Shown: positions 25,305 to 35,469, counted from the stretch's first letter. The stretch: DNA of 64,000 nucleotides from Haloferula luteola (GCF_014201715.1 NZ_JACHFD010000018.1:1-64000); one strand, 5' to 3'. The notes: generated from the letters alone by a model not told the origin. Numbers and translations: made by a program.

Positions 25305-27355
25305 GGAGTCACGCTGGAAATGAGATGTTCGACCATGGACTTCGACAACGCCCCGCGCTCCTGCAGTGAATCCAGAACTTCCAGCGGAGTCCCTTCAGAA
25401 TCTCGACGCGCCCTCAGCCGGGAGAACGCGGCCTCGGCCAGCAGCTCGCCGCGAGATCGATCCGTGAGGCGATCCGCCAGCCGCAAGAGTTCCTCCTCCG
25501 GACCTTCTCCTCCCACCAAAACTCCCCGAAACACTCCGACCTCCGCCATGCGATTTTCAATCAAGGCATCCAGGCCCGAAAGGTCCGAGTGGTCATCCAG
25601 CCACTTCAGCCCCTCCTCCGGACTGCAATCCGAAAGATAGGCTGCACCGATCCGGTACATCACCTCATCCGTTGGAATCCCTGCAACACGCCCGGCTTCG
25701 ATGATCTCCGGCACCTGCTCCAAGGGATCCACCGACTCAAACGAAACGCGAACCCCACCGCCAGCCATGGGAGTGCGCTGCGTCGCTCGCGAGCGAACTT
25801 TCATCAGAGCCAGCGACGCTTGAAATCGTTCATCTGCCTGCATTTCCCCTGAAACAGCCTCCCAAGCCTGTGGGTGATCCTTCAGATACTCGCTCCACAT
25901 TTCGATGATCACCGTTTCGGAATGAATCTCATCAGGGAACTCACGAAGCGCCCTCTGGAGCTCCAAAATCTTTGCCGGCCCCTCGTTCAGAATCAGCGTG
26001 GAGTAGGGCGATTTCCCCAAGGCCTGCACCAACACCCTTTGTCGAATCTCAGGGTCCGGCCACTCCATCGCCACCGCCATGGCTTGGTCGGTTCCCTCCA
26101 CTCTCAGAGCCTGGTCCACCACCTCCATGGCGAGGTGCTCCTGCAGGGTTCCCTGAAAGGCCGACTCTTGGAGTTCGCCCTCGCCCCAATGAGCTCGCAG
26201 CCATTGGGCCGAGGACGGTCGATCCCTCTGCAACCATTCAGAGAAAAGAATCTGAATCAGATTGGTTCCACGAATGCGGTCCACTTCCTTTCCCAGATTT
26301 TCCGCCAGGACCCGATCCAAGGCTGATTCAGGGTCCTCTTTCATCCAGCGCTTGAGGACCTCCAGGTACGCACCGCTCTTTTCCCCATCTCTCAGCTCGC
26401 TTTGCGCCAAGGTAAAGAATTCCGGCATTTGTTCGATCGACACCGTCGCCAACAACTTGCTCATCTGCAGTTTCCCCAACGAGTGTGCCGGCCCGCGGGA
26501 GATCCGTTGAATCTCGGCCATCACCCATGCCAAATCCGCCTGCTCTGCATTCTCGCCATTAAGTCGCGATCGAGCGGGAATCATTTCGGCAACCGGCATT
26601 CCCTCATTTCGCGCTGCGGAAGCATCCCCATGCTGAGTCGCCACCACTCCCAGCCCGCCTGCGACCATGCCGAGCAAAGCCGCTCTTCCGAGGGCCGCCA
26701 TTCCTGCCATGCCTCCAGAACTTCCCGGACCCAGCGCCGAACGTAAGATACGATCGATTCCCCTCGTCGTTAGGGGCACCGCCACCAGCCCGCTCATCCC
26801 CCCGCCAGCAGCTGCCGACTTGGGCGAAATCCCGCGCTTCAACAGCTCGCTTTCCAATCGCTCCAGTGCCCTCGAAACCCGCTTGCGAGCCGCCTCCTCG
26901 GCCAGACCCAATTCGGCCCCCAAGCTTCGGAAGTCCCGCCCCTCAAAAAATCGCAGCACCACCGCATCCCGATCCTTCACCGGCAAATGGCGGACCGCTT
27001 CATCCACCTCTTCGCGCCAATCGCTCCGGTCTTCGCCACCGCCCAGCTGGGCCACCGCAACCTTCTCCCGGGCCCGCCTTCTCAATTCCGCTCGGGCATG
27101 ATTGGCCGCTCGCCGACAAGCCTGACGATACAACCATCCTGCCACCACCACTCCCTCCAATTGCCCGGCCTTCTTGGCCAGCAAACGAAAAACCTCCTGG
27201 GCCACATCCTGCGCTGCCGCCCCATCTCCCCCAAGCTTCCGACAAGCCACCGCCGTCACCATCGGACCATGCTGTTCGACCAAGCTCCGGAACGCCGTCT
27301 CACTCCCCTCTCGAACATACCGCCGAAGCAGCTCATGGGAATCCTCGCTCATCAT
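25301..27355 (-). CDS. ECF sigma factor fused to transmembrane helix and large C-terminal domain
   Basis: The start is one of two adjacent ATGs (MMSEDSHELL); a GTG two codons upstream is also possible. Sigma region 2 spans about 5-90, including 'AAAQDVAQEVFRLLAKKA', and region 4 spans about 115-175, including 'LPVKDRDAVVLRFFEG' and 'EEAARKRVSRALERL'. A linker with 'ISPKSAAAGG' leads to a hydrophobic helix at about 218-243. About 440 further residues contain helical repeats like those in the downstream coupled protein. If the helix spans the membrane, the sigma domain would be tethered with its sensor-like part outside. Typical ECF factors are about 180-200 residues and use a separate anti-sigma factor, none of which is seen here. 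Confidence 0.85.
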   Translation of the reverse strand: MMSEDSHELLRRYVREGSETAFRSLVEQHGPMVTAVACRKLGGDGAAAQDVAQEVFRLLAKKAGQLEGVVVAGWLYRQACRRAANHARAELRRRAREKVAVAQLGGGEDRSDWREEVDEAVRHLPVKDRDAVVLRFFEGRDFRSLGAELGLAEEAARKRVSRALERLESELLKRGISPKSAAAGGGMSGLVAVPLTTRGIDRILRSALGPGSSGGMAGMAALGRAALLGMVAGGLGVVATQHGDASAARNEGMPVAEMIPARSRLNGENAEQADLAWVMAEIQRISRGPAHSLGKLQMSKLLATVSIEQMPEFFTLAQSELRDGEKSGAYLEVLKRWMKEDPESALDRVLAENLGKEVDRIRGTNLIQILFSEWLQRDRPSSAQWLRAHWGEGELQESAFQGTLQEHLAMEVVDQALRVEGTDQAMAVAMEWPDPEIRQRVLVQALGKSPYSTLILNEGPAKILELQRALREFPDEIHSETVIIEMWSEYLKDHPQAWEAVSGEMQADERFQASLALMKVRSRATQRTPMAGGGVRVSFESVDPLEQVPEIIEAGRVAGIPTDEVMYRIGAAYLSDCSPEEGLKWLDDHSDLSGLDALIENRMAEVGVFRGVLVGGEGPEEELLRLADRLTDRSRGELLAEAAFSRLRARRDSEGTPLEVLDSLQERGALSKSMVEHLISSVTP

Positions 27356-27505
27356 GCCCACAAGACACCACCGACCGCCTGAAAGCGGACAAAAAAATCC
27401 TGTGCATGCAGATCGTGCGTGCCCCTACGCTCCCCTTGCTCGTGGGAGGAACCTACCGCTCACCGTCTCTGCCTCACCATCCACGGCGCTTCCAGAGAAA
27501 CGACA

Positions 27506-28696
27506 TCACGCCCTAACCCGCCTCAGGGTGAGATACAGAATTTCGGCAGGCGCGGCAGTTCGCAGCGGAAACCAATTTCCCGCACCATTGCTGATCACCG
27601 CAGCTTCACCGCCCGGCTTTTGATAGAGTCCCGACCAGTAGCGATACAGCATCGGACCGGGACCGATTTCCGGGGTGATCATGAGCTGCCCGCCATGGGT
27701 GTGCCCCCCCAAGGTCAGTGGAATTCCCGCCCTCGCCGCGGCATCAAAAGCATGCGGATGGTGCGCCAGAAGGATCGGAAAGGCGTCCTGCCGACGGAGC
27801 CTCGCGACCGTTGCGATGTCTTGCTCCATCCGAGCTTCGGCATGCGCCCACGGGATCCCAAGCACATCGATCGGATGTCCCCGCACCTCCAACGAAGCGG
27901 AATCGTTCGCCAGCAGCGTCAAGCCGGCCTCGCGAACCCCGCTCCGAAAGGCCTCGCGACCTTCGAACAAATCGTGATTCCCTTCCACCAAAAAGAGGCC
28001 GCTTCTCGGATCGAAACGACTCACCATGTCCAGCGCCTCCGGCAAATCCGCCAGCGCGTGATCGATCAAATCGCCCGTCAGCGCCACCACATCGGCTTTC
28101 AACTGATTGGTCGCTTCGGCGAGGTCCGTGAGCAATCGCCCGTGGGTGAATTTGCCGACATGAACATCCGACACGTGGGCGATCGTCATTCCATCGAGAT
28201 CTTTGGGGAGACCGGCCAGCGGAACGTCGATGCGCCGGATGCGAAAATGTTTCGTCTGCGGAATCGCGACGCCCGTCGCCCCATAGGTCGCGAGCACCGG
28301 CAACGCGACCGCTGCGGTTTCTAAAAAGCGCCGGCGACCTGGATCGGGAAGCGCCACCGGATGATCCCCTTTTCGCGAGCGAAGGTGGTTCTTCAATCGG
28401 CTCACCGCTTGAAGACCTCCACCCAGAATCAAGGTCGGTAATGCAACCAGTGGAAGGAACACCAATCCCCACAATAAGACTGCCGCTTGCACCACGGCGG
28501 GCGGCTCGGAGGTGACTCGCCCCATCCGCTGGAGAACGATCCACACAAAACCGCCGAGAAGAAGCGACGTCGCCAACGAGAAACTGATCCTCGTCGTTCG
28601 ACCAGCCTGGCGAAAGGCAGAGGTTCGCATCGCCCAGAAAAACCACAGGAGTGAGAGGACGGGAATTCCGAGGAGGATCAGCAGGAACATGGACAT
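27506..28696 (-). CDS. Membrane-bound calcineurin-like metallophosphoesterase
   Basis: A 396-residue protein with three or four N-terminal transmembrane helices (about 1-105) followed by a loop containing 'RRRFLETAAVALPVLA' and then the phosphoesterase domain. The metal-binding motifs 'AHVSDVHVG', 'ALTGDLIDH', 'VEGNHDLF', 'LLAHHP' and 'LGGHTHGGQ' are all intact. The order and topology match the YkuE/YaeI-type enzymes, some of which act on lipid-linked or UDP-sugar pyrophosphates; the substrate here is not known. The gene begins just downstream of the palindromic repeat array, which would lie in its leader if it is read from the upstream gene. Confidence 0.85.
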   Translation of the reverse strand: MSMFLLILLGIPVLSLLWFFWAMRTSAFRQAGRTTRISFSLATSLLLGGFVWIVLQRMGRVTSEPPAVVQAAVLLWGLVFLPLVALPTLILGGGLQAVSRLKNHLRSRKGDHPVALPDPGRRRFLETAAVALPVLATYGATGVAIPQTKHFRIRRIDVPLAGLPKDLDGMTIAHVSDVHVGKFTHGRLLTDLAEATNQLKADVVALTGDLIDHALADLPEALDMVSRFDPRSGLFLVEGNHDLFEGREAFRSGVREAGLTLLANDSASLEVRGHPIDVLGIPWAHAEARMEQDIATVARLRRQDAFPILLAHHPHAFDAAARAGIPLTLGGHTHGGQLMITPEIGPGPMLYRYWSGLYQKPGGEAAVISNGAGNWFPLRTAAPAEILYLTLRRVRA

Positions 28697-28765
28697 TGCG
28701 GCCCGCGAACATGCCCGCGATCCGTGAACCGTCCATGAAAAGTGCCTCGGCAGCGCGAAATCCTA

Positions 28766-29428
28766 GAGAAGCTCGAGAGTGCGCCGGCACGACGGCGCTT
28801 TTCCCCAGCGCGACATGTCGCGCCCCTCCCCACAGCGGCGACGTGTCGCCGCACTCCGAAAGGAAAGCTTGAGAGTGCGCCGGCATGACGGCGCTTTTCT
28901 CCAGCGCGAAAGGTCGCGCCCTTCCCCACAGCGGCAACGTGTCGCCGCACTCCGAAAGGAAAGCTTGAGAGTGCGCCGGCACGACGGCGCTTTTCCCCGC
29001 GCGACATGTCGCGCCCCTCCCCACAGCGGCGACATGTCGCCGCACTCCGAAAGGAAAGCTCAAGAGTGCGCCGGCATGACGGCGCTTTTCCCCGCGCGAC
29101 ATGTCGCGCCCCTCCCCACAGCGGCGACATGTCGCCGCACTCCGATAAGGAAAGCTCGAGAGTGCGCCGGCATGACGGCGCTTTTCCCGGCGCGACAGGT
29201 CGCGCCCCCCCCACAGCGGCGACGTGTCGCCGCACTCCGATAAGGAAAGCTTGAGAGTGCGCCGGCATGACGGCGCTTTTTCCCCGCGCGACATGTCGCG
29301 CCCTTCCCCACAGCGGCGACGTGTCGCCGCACTCCGATAAGGAAAGCTTGAGAGTGCGCCGGCACGACGGCGCTTTTCCCCGCGCGACATGTCGCGCCCC
29401 TCCCCCCAGCGGCGACATGTCGCCGCAC
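28766..29428. repeat. Seven tandem copies of a ~96-bp palindrome-rich repeat
   Basis: Copies begin (at GAGAGTGCGCCGG or its variant) near 28775, 28871, 28967, 29062, 29158, 29253 and 29350, a period of 95-97 bp. Every unit carries three inverted repeats in the same order: GCGCCG/CGGCGC around GGCATGA-type loops, the palindrome GCGCGACATGTCGCGC, and GCGGCGACATGTCGCCGC or its ACGTGT variant. On the plus strand the first is followed by TTTTCC, resembling a terminator. Copies differ by point changes and one- or two-base indels (for instance CCGAAAGG versus CCGATAAGG). The array fills the gap between the transglutaminase gene and the metallophosphoesterase. Long frames crossing it are spurious. 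Confidence 0.95.
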
Positions 29429-29438
29429 TTCTCACCCC

Positions 29439-32400
29439 TTACCCTCGCAGATCGAGCGTAAGCGGGAAATCGTGTGAGGGATCTTCTGGACGAACTTCGG
29501 TGTAGCTGACAGCTGGGCCTCCTTCGCGAGCTTCCATCCGACGGCGCCCTGCCCGCCCAACAGCGCCCGTTTCGATAACTCCCGGCGTGTGGCCATGTTG
29601 CCAAAAACGACTCACCCGTCGAGCTTCTGCCTCAAAGGCATTCACCGGGAAAGCATCGTAGTTCCGTCCACCAGGATGGGCGACATGATAGACGCAGCCC
29701 CCTAGGGATTTCCGGGTCCACGTGTCCACCACATCAAATGTGAGCGGTGTGTGGACCGGAATCGTGGGATGCATCGCCGACCACGGTGCCCATGCCTTGT
29801 AGCGAACTCCCGCGACGTATTCACCGCGACGGCCCGTCGGATGCAGCGGAATGCGCCTTCCATTGCAGACGAGAACGTGGCGTTCATCGACCATGCCGCG
29901 GATCCGGACTTGGACGCGCTCGACCGAGGAATCGACGTAACGGGCAGTCCCACTTCCAGTGGCCTCCTCGCCGAGGACATGCCACGGCTCCAAAGCCATG
30001 CGAACTTCGATTTCCACCCCATCGTGGCACACTCGCCCATACACCGGGAACCGGAATTCATTGAAGGGCTCGAGCCACGCCGCCTGGAAAGGAATGCCGG
30101 CAGTTTTTAGCTGATCCGCCACATCAATGAGGTCGGTGCGAACAAAATGCGGCAGCATGAATTTGTCATGCAGCGCTGTGCCCCAGCGAATCAATGGGCG
30201 CTCATAGGGTTGATCCCAAAACCACGCCACCAACGAGCGAACCAGCAACATCTGGACGAGGCTCATGCGAGCATGCGGCGGCATTTCGAAAGCCCGAAGC
30301 TCGACGATTCCCAAGCGACCCGACGACGAGCCTGGAGCAAAAAGCTTATCAATACAGAACTCCGCGCGGTGAGTATTGCCCGTAAGGTCCGTCAGCAGAT
30401 TGCGCAGGACGCGATCAATCATCCACGGGGCATCCCCCGGTCCCGGCAATTGCTGGAAGGCGATGTCCAACTCGAACAACCGATCCTCGCGCCCTTCGTC
30501 GACCCGGGGTGCCTGGCTGGTAGGCCCAAGGAAGAGCCCAGAGAAAAGATAGGAAAGCCCTGGGTGGTTTTGCCAGAAAGTGATGAGGCTACGCAACAGA
30601 TCAGGCCGACGAATGAACGGACTGCGATCCGGAGTTTCACCACCGAGCGTGACGTGATTGCCACCCCCCGTACCGGTATGGCGACCATCGAGCATGAACT
30701 TCTCGGTCCCCAGCCGGGACTGCCGAGCCAGTTCATAGAGCACCGTCGTGTTGTCACAGAGTTGTTCCCAACACGTCGAAGGATGGATATTCACTTCGAT
30801 CACACCAGGGTCTGGCGTGACCTTGATGCTTTCGATCCGTCGATCATAGGGCATGTCGTAGCCTTCGATCACCACAGGTGTGCCGAGACGCTTGGCGGTT
30901 TCCTCGACGGCCTCGAGCAGAATCAGGTAGTGCTCGAGCTGGCTGACAGGTGGGAAAAATACATGAAGGGCCCCTTTTCGAACTTCGAAGCACATCGCGG
31001 TTCGCGGCATGCCCTCCGAGGCATGTCCGGTGGCATCGGTCGACTCCGGCACATCGGCAAAACCCAAAACCTGGCGAGATTCACCGGGCGATCCCTGCAT
31101 GGTGCGGCCCGCGGGAAGGTAACTGCCCGGCCGCGCAAGCGGCGGAACGGGCTCCATCGGGGAGCGTTCCAATTCGGCCCGCCAAGTGGAAGTGTCGTAG
31201 GCTCCAAGCGACTGCAAAGGCAGGCGGAATCCCATGGGTGATCCCCCCGGCAAGAGGAACATTTGCTCGCGACGGAATGTCCATTGGGCACTCCGCCAAC
31301 GTTTCCCCGGGATGTCCCATTCGATCGGTAGCGCATAACCCGTCGGAGTGGTCATTCCCCGATCCAACAAGGCGGCCAAATATTGTCGCTCGAGCGGATC
31401 TTTGAGATCGGCCTTATGTGGATCGACGTCCACAGGCAAGGTCCCTTCCCTCCACAAGTAGTAGAAGGCGTCCTCAAAGCCAGTCACGAGGTGCTCCTTC
31501 AGGCAACGCAGAACGGTGGCAAAGGTCTGGCCAAACCGCAGGGCATCCTCAGGTCCGTAACCGTAGTCGAAATCCGGTTTGCCGAGCAAGGACGGGTCTT
31601 TCCACAAGGGCTGTCCATCCTTCCGCCAAAGGACTGTGAACGCCCAGCGAGGCAAGGGTTCGCCGGGATACCATTTCCCTTCCCCGTGGTGAAGAACGCC
31701 AACCGGCGCAAAGTGCTCTTTGATCCGACCCAACAACTCAAGGGCCAAGCGTCGTTTCTCCGGACTGTCGGCGGTGACGTTCCATTCGTCCCCGTCCATA
31801 TTGTCGATCGAAACGAAGGTCGGCTCACCGCCCATCGTCAGGGCGACATCGCCCTCATGGAGTCGCGCATCCACCTCGTGGCCAAGGGCTTCAATGGTCG
31901 CCCATTCTTCGTCGGAATAAGGCAAAGTGACCCGTGGGTCTTCGTGGACCCGCACCACTTCATTGACCCATGAAAATTCGGTTTCGCACTCGTCCAGAGA
32001 CCCCACCACTGGCGCGGCACTGGCAGGTTCCGGGGTGCAGGAGAGAGGGATGTGCCCCTCCCCGGCAAACAATCCGGAAGTGGGGTCGAGCCCCACCCAG
32101 CCAGCTCCCGGGATGTAAACTTCCGCCCAGGCATGCAAGTCGGTGAAATCGGCTTCCGGTCCGGACGGACCGTCCAACGACTCCACATCCGACTTCAGCT
32201 GCACCAAATACCCAGACACAAACCGCGCTGCCAGACCGAGGTGGCGCATCACCTGCACCAGCAGGAATGCCGAATCCCGACAAGACCCCGTTCCCAATCC
32301 AAGAGTCTCCTCACAAGACTGCACTCCAGGCTCCAGGCGGATCACATAGCCCACCGCGCGGTGCACGCACATGTTGACTTCGACCAAGAAATCCACGGTG

Positions 32401-32819
32401 CCCATCTCCTTCCGCGGCACCGTTTCCAGAAATTCCCGCAGGCCCGCGCCATCCTCGCGAATCTTGAGATACGGTGCCAACTCGTGGGCCAGATGATCGT
32501 CGTATTCAAAAGGAAAGGTCTCCGCCGATTTCTCCAAAAAGAAATCGAAGGGATTGATCACCGTCATGTCGGCGACCAGATCGACCTCGATCTTCAGGTT
32601 CTTCGTCTTGTCCGGAAAAACCAGCCGCGCCACCCAATTGCCGAATGGATCCTGCTGCCAGTTGATGAAGTGGTTCTTCGGCTCAATATTCAGCGAATAA
32701 GCCATCACCGGCGTTCGGGAGTGCACACAGGGCCTCAACCGTATCAGGTGGGGACCCAAATTGATTTCCCGATCGTAATCGTATTCGGTGACGTGATGGA
32801 GGCCGACGCGGATAGACAT
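29439..32819 (-). CDS. Large transglutaminase-like protein with DUF2126 domain
   Basis: The 1126-residue protein has a bacterial transglutaminase N-terminal domain (about 1-85, 'SIRVGLHHVTEYDYDREINLG') and a papain-like transglutaminase core. The core cysteine is in 'GTGSCRDSAFLLVQ' near residue 178, the histidine in 'DLHAWAEVYIPGAGW' near 230 and the aspartate in 'LDPTSG'. Residues from about 310 to the end form the DUF2126 domain, with 'GGEPTFVSIDNMDGDEW' and 'TGGGNHVTLGG'. These proteins co-occur with circularly permuted ATP-grasp/alpha-E proteins, here encoded divergently 102 bases away. They are thought to cleave or form amide bonds in an unknown peptide-like product. Confidence 0.92.
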   Translation of the reverse strand: MSIRVGLHHVTEYDYDREINLGPHLIRLRPCVHSRTPVMAYSLNIEPKNHFINWQQDPFGNWVARLVFPDKTKNLKIEVDLVADMTVINPFDFFLEKSAETFPFEYDDHLAHELAPYLKIREDGAGLREFLETVPRKEMGTVDFLVEVNMCVHRAVGYVIRLEPGVQSCEETLGLGTGSCRDSAFLLVQVMRHLGLAARFVSGYLVQLKSDVESLDGPSGPEADFTDLHAWAEVYIPGAGWVGLDPTSGLFAGEGHIPLSCTPEPASAAPVVGSLDECETEFSWVNEVVRVHEDPRVTLPYSDEEWATIEALGHEVDARLHEGDVALTMGGEPTFVSIDNMDGDEWNVTADSPEKRRLALELLGRIKEHFAPVGVLHHGEGKWYPGEPLPRWAFTVLWRKDGQPLWKDPSLLGKPDFDYGYGPEDALRFGQTFATVLRCLKEHLVTGFEDAFYYLWREGTLPVDVDPHKADLKDPLERQYLAALLDRGMTTPTGYALPIEWDIPGKRWRSAQWTFRREQMFLLPGGSPMGFRLPLQSLGAYDTSTWRAELERSPMEPVPPLARPGSYLPAGRTMQGSPGESRQVLGFADVPESTDATGHASEGMPRTAMCFEVRKGALHVFFPPVSQLEHYLILLEAVEETAKRLGTPVVIEGYDMPYDRRIESIKVTPDPGVIEVNIHPSTCWEQLCDNTTVLYELARQSRLGTEKFMLDGRHTGTGGGNHVTLGGETPDRSPFIRRPDLLRSLITFWQNHPGLSYLFSGLFLGPTSQAPRVDEGREDRLFELDIAFQQLPGPGDAPWMIDRVLRNLLTDLTGNTHRAEFCIDKLFAPGSSSGRLGIVELRAFEMPPHARMSLVQMLLVRSLVAWFWDQPYERPLIRWGTALHDKFMLPHFVRTDLIDVADQLKTAGIPFQAAWLEPFNEFRFPVYGRVCHDGVEIEVRMALEPWHVLGEEATGSGTARYVDSSVERVQVRIRGMVDERHVLVCNGRRIPLHPTGRRGEYVAGVRYKAWAPWSAMHPTIPVHTPLTFDVVDTWTRKSLGGCVYHVAHPGGRNYDAFPVNAFEAEARRVSRFWQHGHTPGVIETGAVGRAGRRRMEAREGGPAVSYTEVRPEDPSHDFPLTLDLRG

Positions 32820-32921
32820 GGAGCTGCCCTTGCGTCAAAGCGGATCGGATGCCAAGTCTGACTTGAAGACATTCATGGCACGCGGGTTGCAAACCACCCC
32901 CAAACGACTCATAGGAAGCCC

Positions 32922-35450
32922 GTGCCTGCGACCGACATCGCCCTTCCCCCCGCCGAATATCCGGCTCGAGATGGAGATGAAATGATTCAGCCCGATGGAG
33001 CCCTCCAGCCCGCCTGGACCCCCGTCGCCCGATGGCTTACCGAAAATGACCCAAGCGTCCGCACCTCCGTCGAAACTCAAATCCGCCGGATGCTGCGCGA
33101 AAATGGCGTCACCTACAGCGTCTATGGCGAAACCACCGACGAACCGCGGCCGTGGCAACTCGATGCCCTCCCCTGGGTGCTAGGGCCCGAAGACTGGAAA
33201 ACCATCGAAGCCGGCCTCATTCAACGGGCTGAGCTGCTCGACGAAATCCTCACCGACCTCTATGGCGACCGCCTGCTCGTTCGTGATGGTTGGATCCCCG
33301 CCAAGCTGGTCGGCGCCCACAGCGGCTACTTTTCCTGCTGCCGCGGCCTGAAATCTCCCACGCCGCGACAGCTCATTCTCGCCGCCATGGATCTGGCCCG
33401 CGGCCCCGATGGCCGAATGTGGGTCGTCAACGACCGCACCCAGGCCCCCTCCGGGTCCGGATACGTCGTCGAGAACCGGGTCGTGATGACGCGCACCCTT
33501 CCGCGGCTCTTCCACCACAGCGGTGTCCGACGCATCGCCAGCTTCTTTCGCACCCTGCGGGAAACCCTCGAGTCTTTTGCCCCGGCCGATGGCAAGGGCA
33601 CACCGCGCATCGTCATCCTCACTCCCGGCCCACAGAACGAAACCTACTACGAACACGCCTTCCTCGCCTCCTACCTGGGCTACACCTTGGTCCAAGGCGA
33701 TGACCTCACCGTCCGCGATGGACACGTCTGGCTAGCCTCCCTTGGTGGATTGGAAAAAGTCGATGTCATCATCCGCCGTGTCGATGCCAGCTTCTGCGAC
33801 CCCCTCGAGCTTCGCGAGGACTCCCAACTCGGCGTCCCAGGTCTCCTCGAAGCAATTCGGCTCGGCCACGTCCTCGTCGTCAATCACCCAGGCAGCGGTG
33901 TCCTCGAAAACCCCGGCCTGATGGCCTTCCTGCCCGGACTCGCCCGGCATCTGCACGGCCAGGACCTCATCCTCCCCTCGGCCGCCACTTGGTGGTGTGG
34001 AGAAAAATCGGCCCTCGAGAAAGTCCTCTCCAATCTGGATCGATTCGTCATCAAATCGATCGAGCGAGCCCCCACCTTCGGCACCGTATTCGGCAGCGAG
34101 CTCACCAAAGCCCAACGCACCGCCCTCAAGGAACGCATTCTTGCTTTCCCTGAAGGCTACGTCGGCCAGGAGCAAGTGACCTACTCCACCGTGCCCTGCT
34201 TGCATGAGGGCCAAATCGAACCTCGCCGGGGCGTCATGCGAGGATTCGTCACCGCCACGGCCCAAGGGGGCTACGCCGTCATGCCCGGAGGCCTCACCCG
34301 CACCTCAGCCTCGCCCGAGGCCGTCGTCGTTTCCAGCCAGCTTGGCGGCGCTTCGAAAGACACTTGGATCATCGCTCCCGATCCCGAACCCTTTGTTTCC
34401 CTCTACGAAAACGGTGCCGATCTCCCCCCAGAGCTCGACGCTCGTAGCGTCCCCAGCCGCGCCGGGGAGAACCTCTACTGGACCGGCCGCTATGCCGAGC
34501 GGTCTGAAGGCACTGCGCGACTCCTCCGCCGCACCTTGTTGGCCCTGATCGATGGCTTCGGTGAGGACTCCAGCTCCGCCACCCGCCACCGAGAGATCCT
34601 CATGCAGGGGCTCACCGGTGTCACCAATGCCGCGCCCATCGATCCCCTCAAGGACTCCGCCGCCGTGCCCGACGAGGATGAAGTGCTTTCCCTGCTCTGT
34701 GACCCGGCACGGGTCGGCTCCTTGCCCCACGTCCTGCGCTCCTTCCGGCATGCCACCTTTGCCGTGCGCGACCTCTGGTCGCCCGACAGCTGGCGCGTCA
34801 TCGACACCATCCTTTCCGAATGGGCGGAAAAACCCCCATCACCCCGCCAGCGGCTCGATAACTTTTCTGAGCCCCTCGACCGCCTCATCATCGATCTCAC
34901 CGCCCTCCTCGGCCTCAACCTTGAGTCGATGACCCGGGATGCCGGCTGGCGACTTCTCGACTCCGGCCGTCGCATCGAGCGCGCCCATTTCCTCATCGGA
35001 GTCCTGCGGCACTTCCTGCTCACACCACGACCCACCTACGAAGAACGGCTGGTGATGGAGTCCGTTCTCGCGGCCAACGACAGCCTCGTCACCTACCGGA
35101 AGCGCTACCGTACCCACCCACGGCTCGACCTCGTTTTGGAGCTTCTGCTTCTCGAGCCCAACAACGCCCGCTCCTTGCTCTATCAGGTCAACCGACTCAG
35201 CGCCAACATCACCGCCCTCCCCCGCCAACCCAACGCAGCCAAACTCACCCCCGAGCGCAAGTTGCTGATCGAAATCGATAGCCGACTTCGGCTCGTCGAG
35301 ATCGATCGCCTCGTCGAAAGCCGTGATTCCACCCGCCGTCGTTTGGAGATCTTCCTCGACCACATGTCGCGTTCCCTCACCCACCTTTCGGACGTCCTCA
35401 CCCTCACCTATTTCCGCCACGCCGAGCGCACCCGTTTGCTACGGGGTTGA
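32922..35450 (+). CDS. Circularly permuted ATP-grasp fused to alpha-E domain
   Basis: The start is GTG at 32922 preceded by AGGAAG. The 842-residue protein begins with the circularly permuted ATP-grasp domain (about 60-490), with 'GVTYSVYGE', 'RPWQLDALPWVLG', 'RDGWIPAKLVGAHSGY', 'VVNDRTQAPSGSGYVVENR' and 'VGQEQVTYSTVPC'. After 'SRAGENLYWTGRYAERSEG' (about 505) comes the all-helical alpha-E domain to the C-terminus. ATP-grasp enzymes form amide bonds using ATP. The fusion of the two domains with adjacent transglutaminases is a conserved theme predicted to make a peptide tag or small conjugate. The next transglutaminase gene starts 19 bases after the stop. Confidence 0.92.
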   Translation: MPATDIALPPAEYPARDGDEMIQPDGALQPAWTPVARWLTENDPSVRTSVETQIRRMLRENGVTYSVYGETTDEPRPWQLDALPWVLGPEDWKTIEAGLIQRAELLDEILTDLYGDRLLVRDGWIPAKLVGAHSGYFSCCRGLKSPTPRQLILAAMDLARGPDGRMWVVNDRTQAPSGSGYVVENRVVMTRTLPRLFHHSGVRRIASFFRTLRETLESFAPADGKGTPRIVILTPGPQNETYYEHAFLASYLGYTLVQGDDLTVRDGHVWLASLGGLEKVDVIIRRVDASFCDPLELREDSQLGVPGLLEAIRLGHVLVVNHPGSGVLENPGLMAFLPGLARHLHGQDLILPSAATWWCGEKSALEKVLSNLDRFVIKSIERAPTFGTVFGSELTKAQRTALKERILAFPEGYVGQEQVTYSTVPCLHEGQIEPRRGVMRGFVTATAQGGYAVMPGGLTRTSASPEAVVVSSQLGGASKDTWIIAPDPEPFVSLYENGADLPPELDARSVPSRAGENLYWTGRYAERSEGTARLLRRTLLALIDGFGEDSSSATRHREILMQGLTGVTNAAPIDPLKDSAAVPDEDEVLSLLCDPARVGSLPHVLRSFRHATFAVRDLWSPDSWRVIDTILSEWAEKPPSPRQRLDNFSEPLDRLIIDLTALLGLNLESMTRDAGWRLLDSGRRIERAHFLIGVLRHFLLTPRPTYEERLVMESVLAANDSLVTYRKRYRTHPRLDLVLELLLLEPNNARSLLYQVNRLSANITALPRQPNAAKLTPERKLLIEIDSRLRLVEIDRLVESRDSTRRRLEIFLDHMSRSLTHLSDVLTLTYFRHAERTRLLRG

Positions 35451-35469
35451 GCGTCAACCCAGCGAAGCC

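Noticed and set aside
28766-29428. CRISPR array
   Set aside because: The repeated unit is continuous at about 96 bp with no unique spacers, and no cas genes are present.
27744-29604. Long open frames on both strands across the 96-bp repeats
   Set aside because: They consist of the tandem repeat translated in several frames and overlap two real genes.
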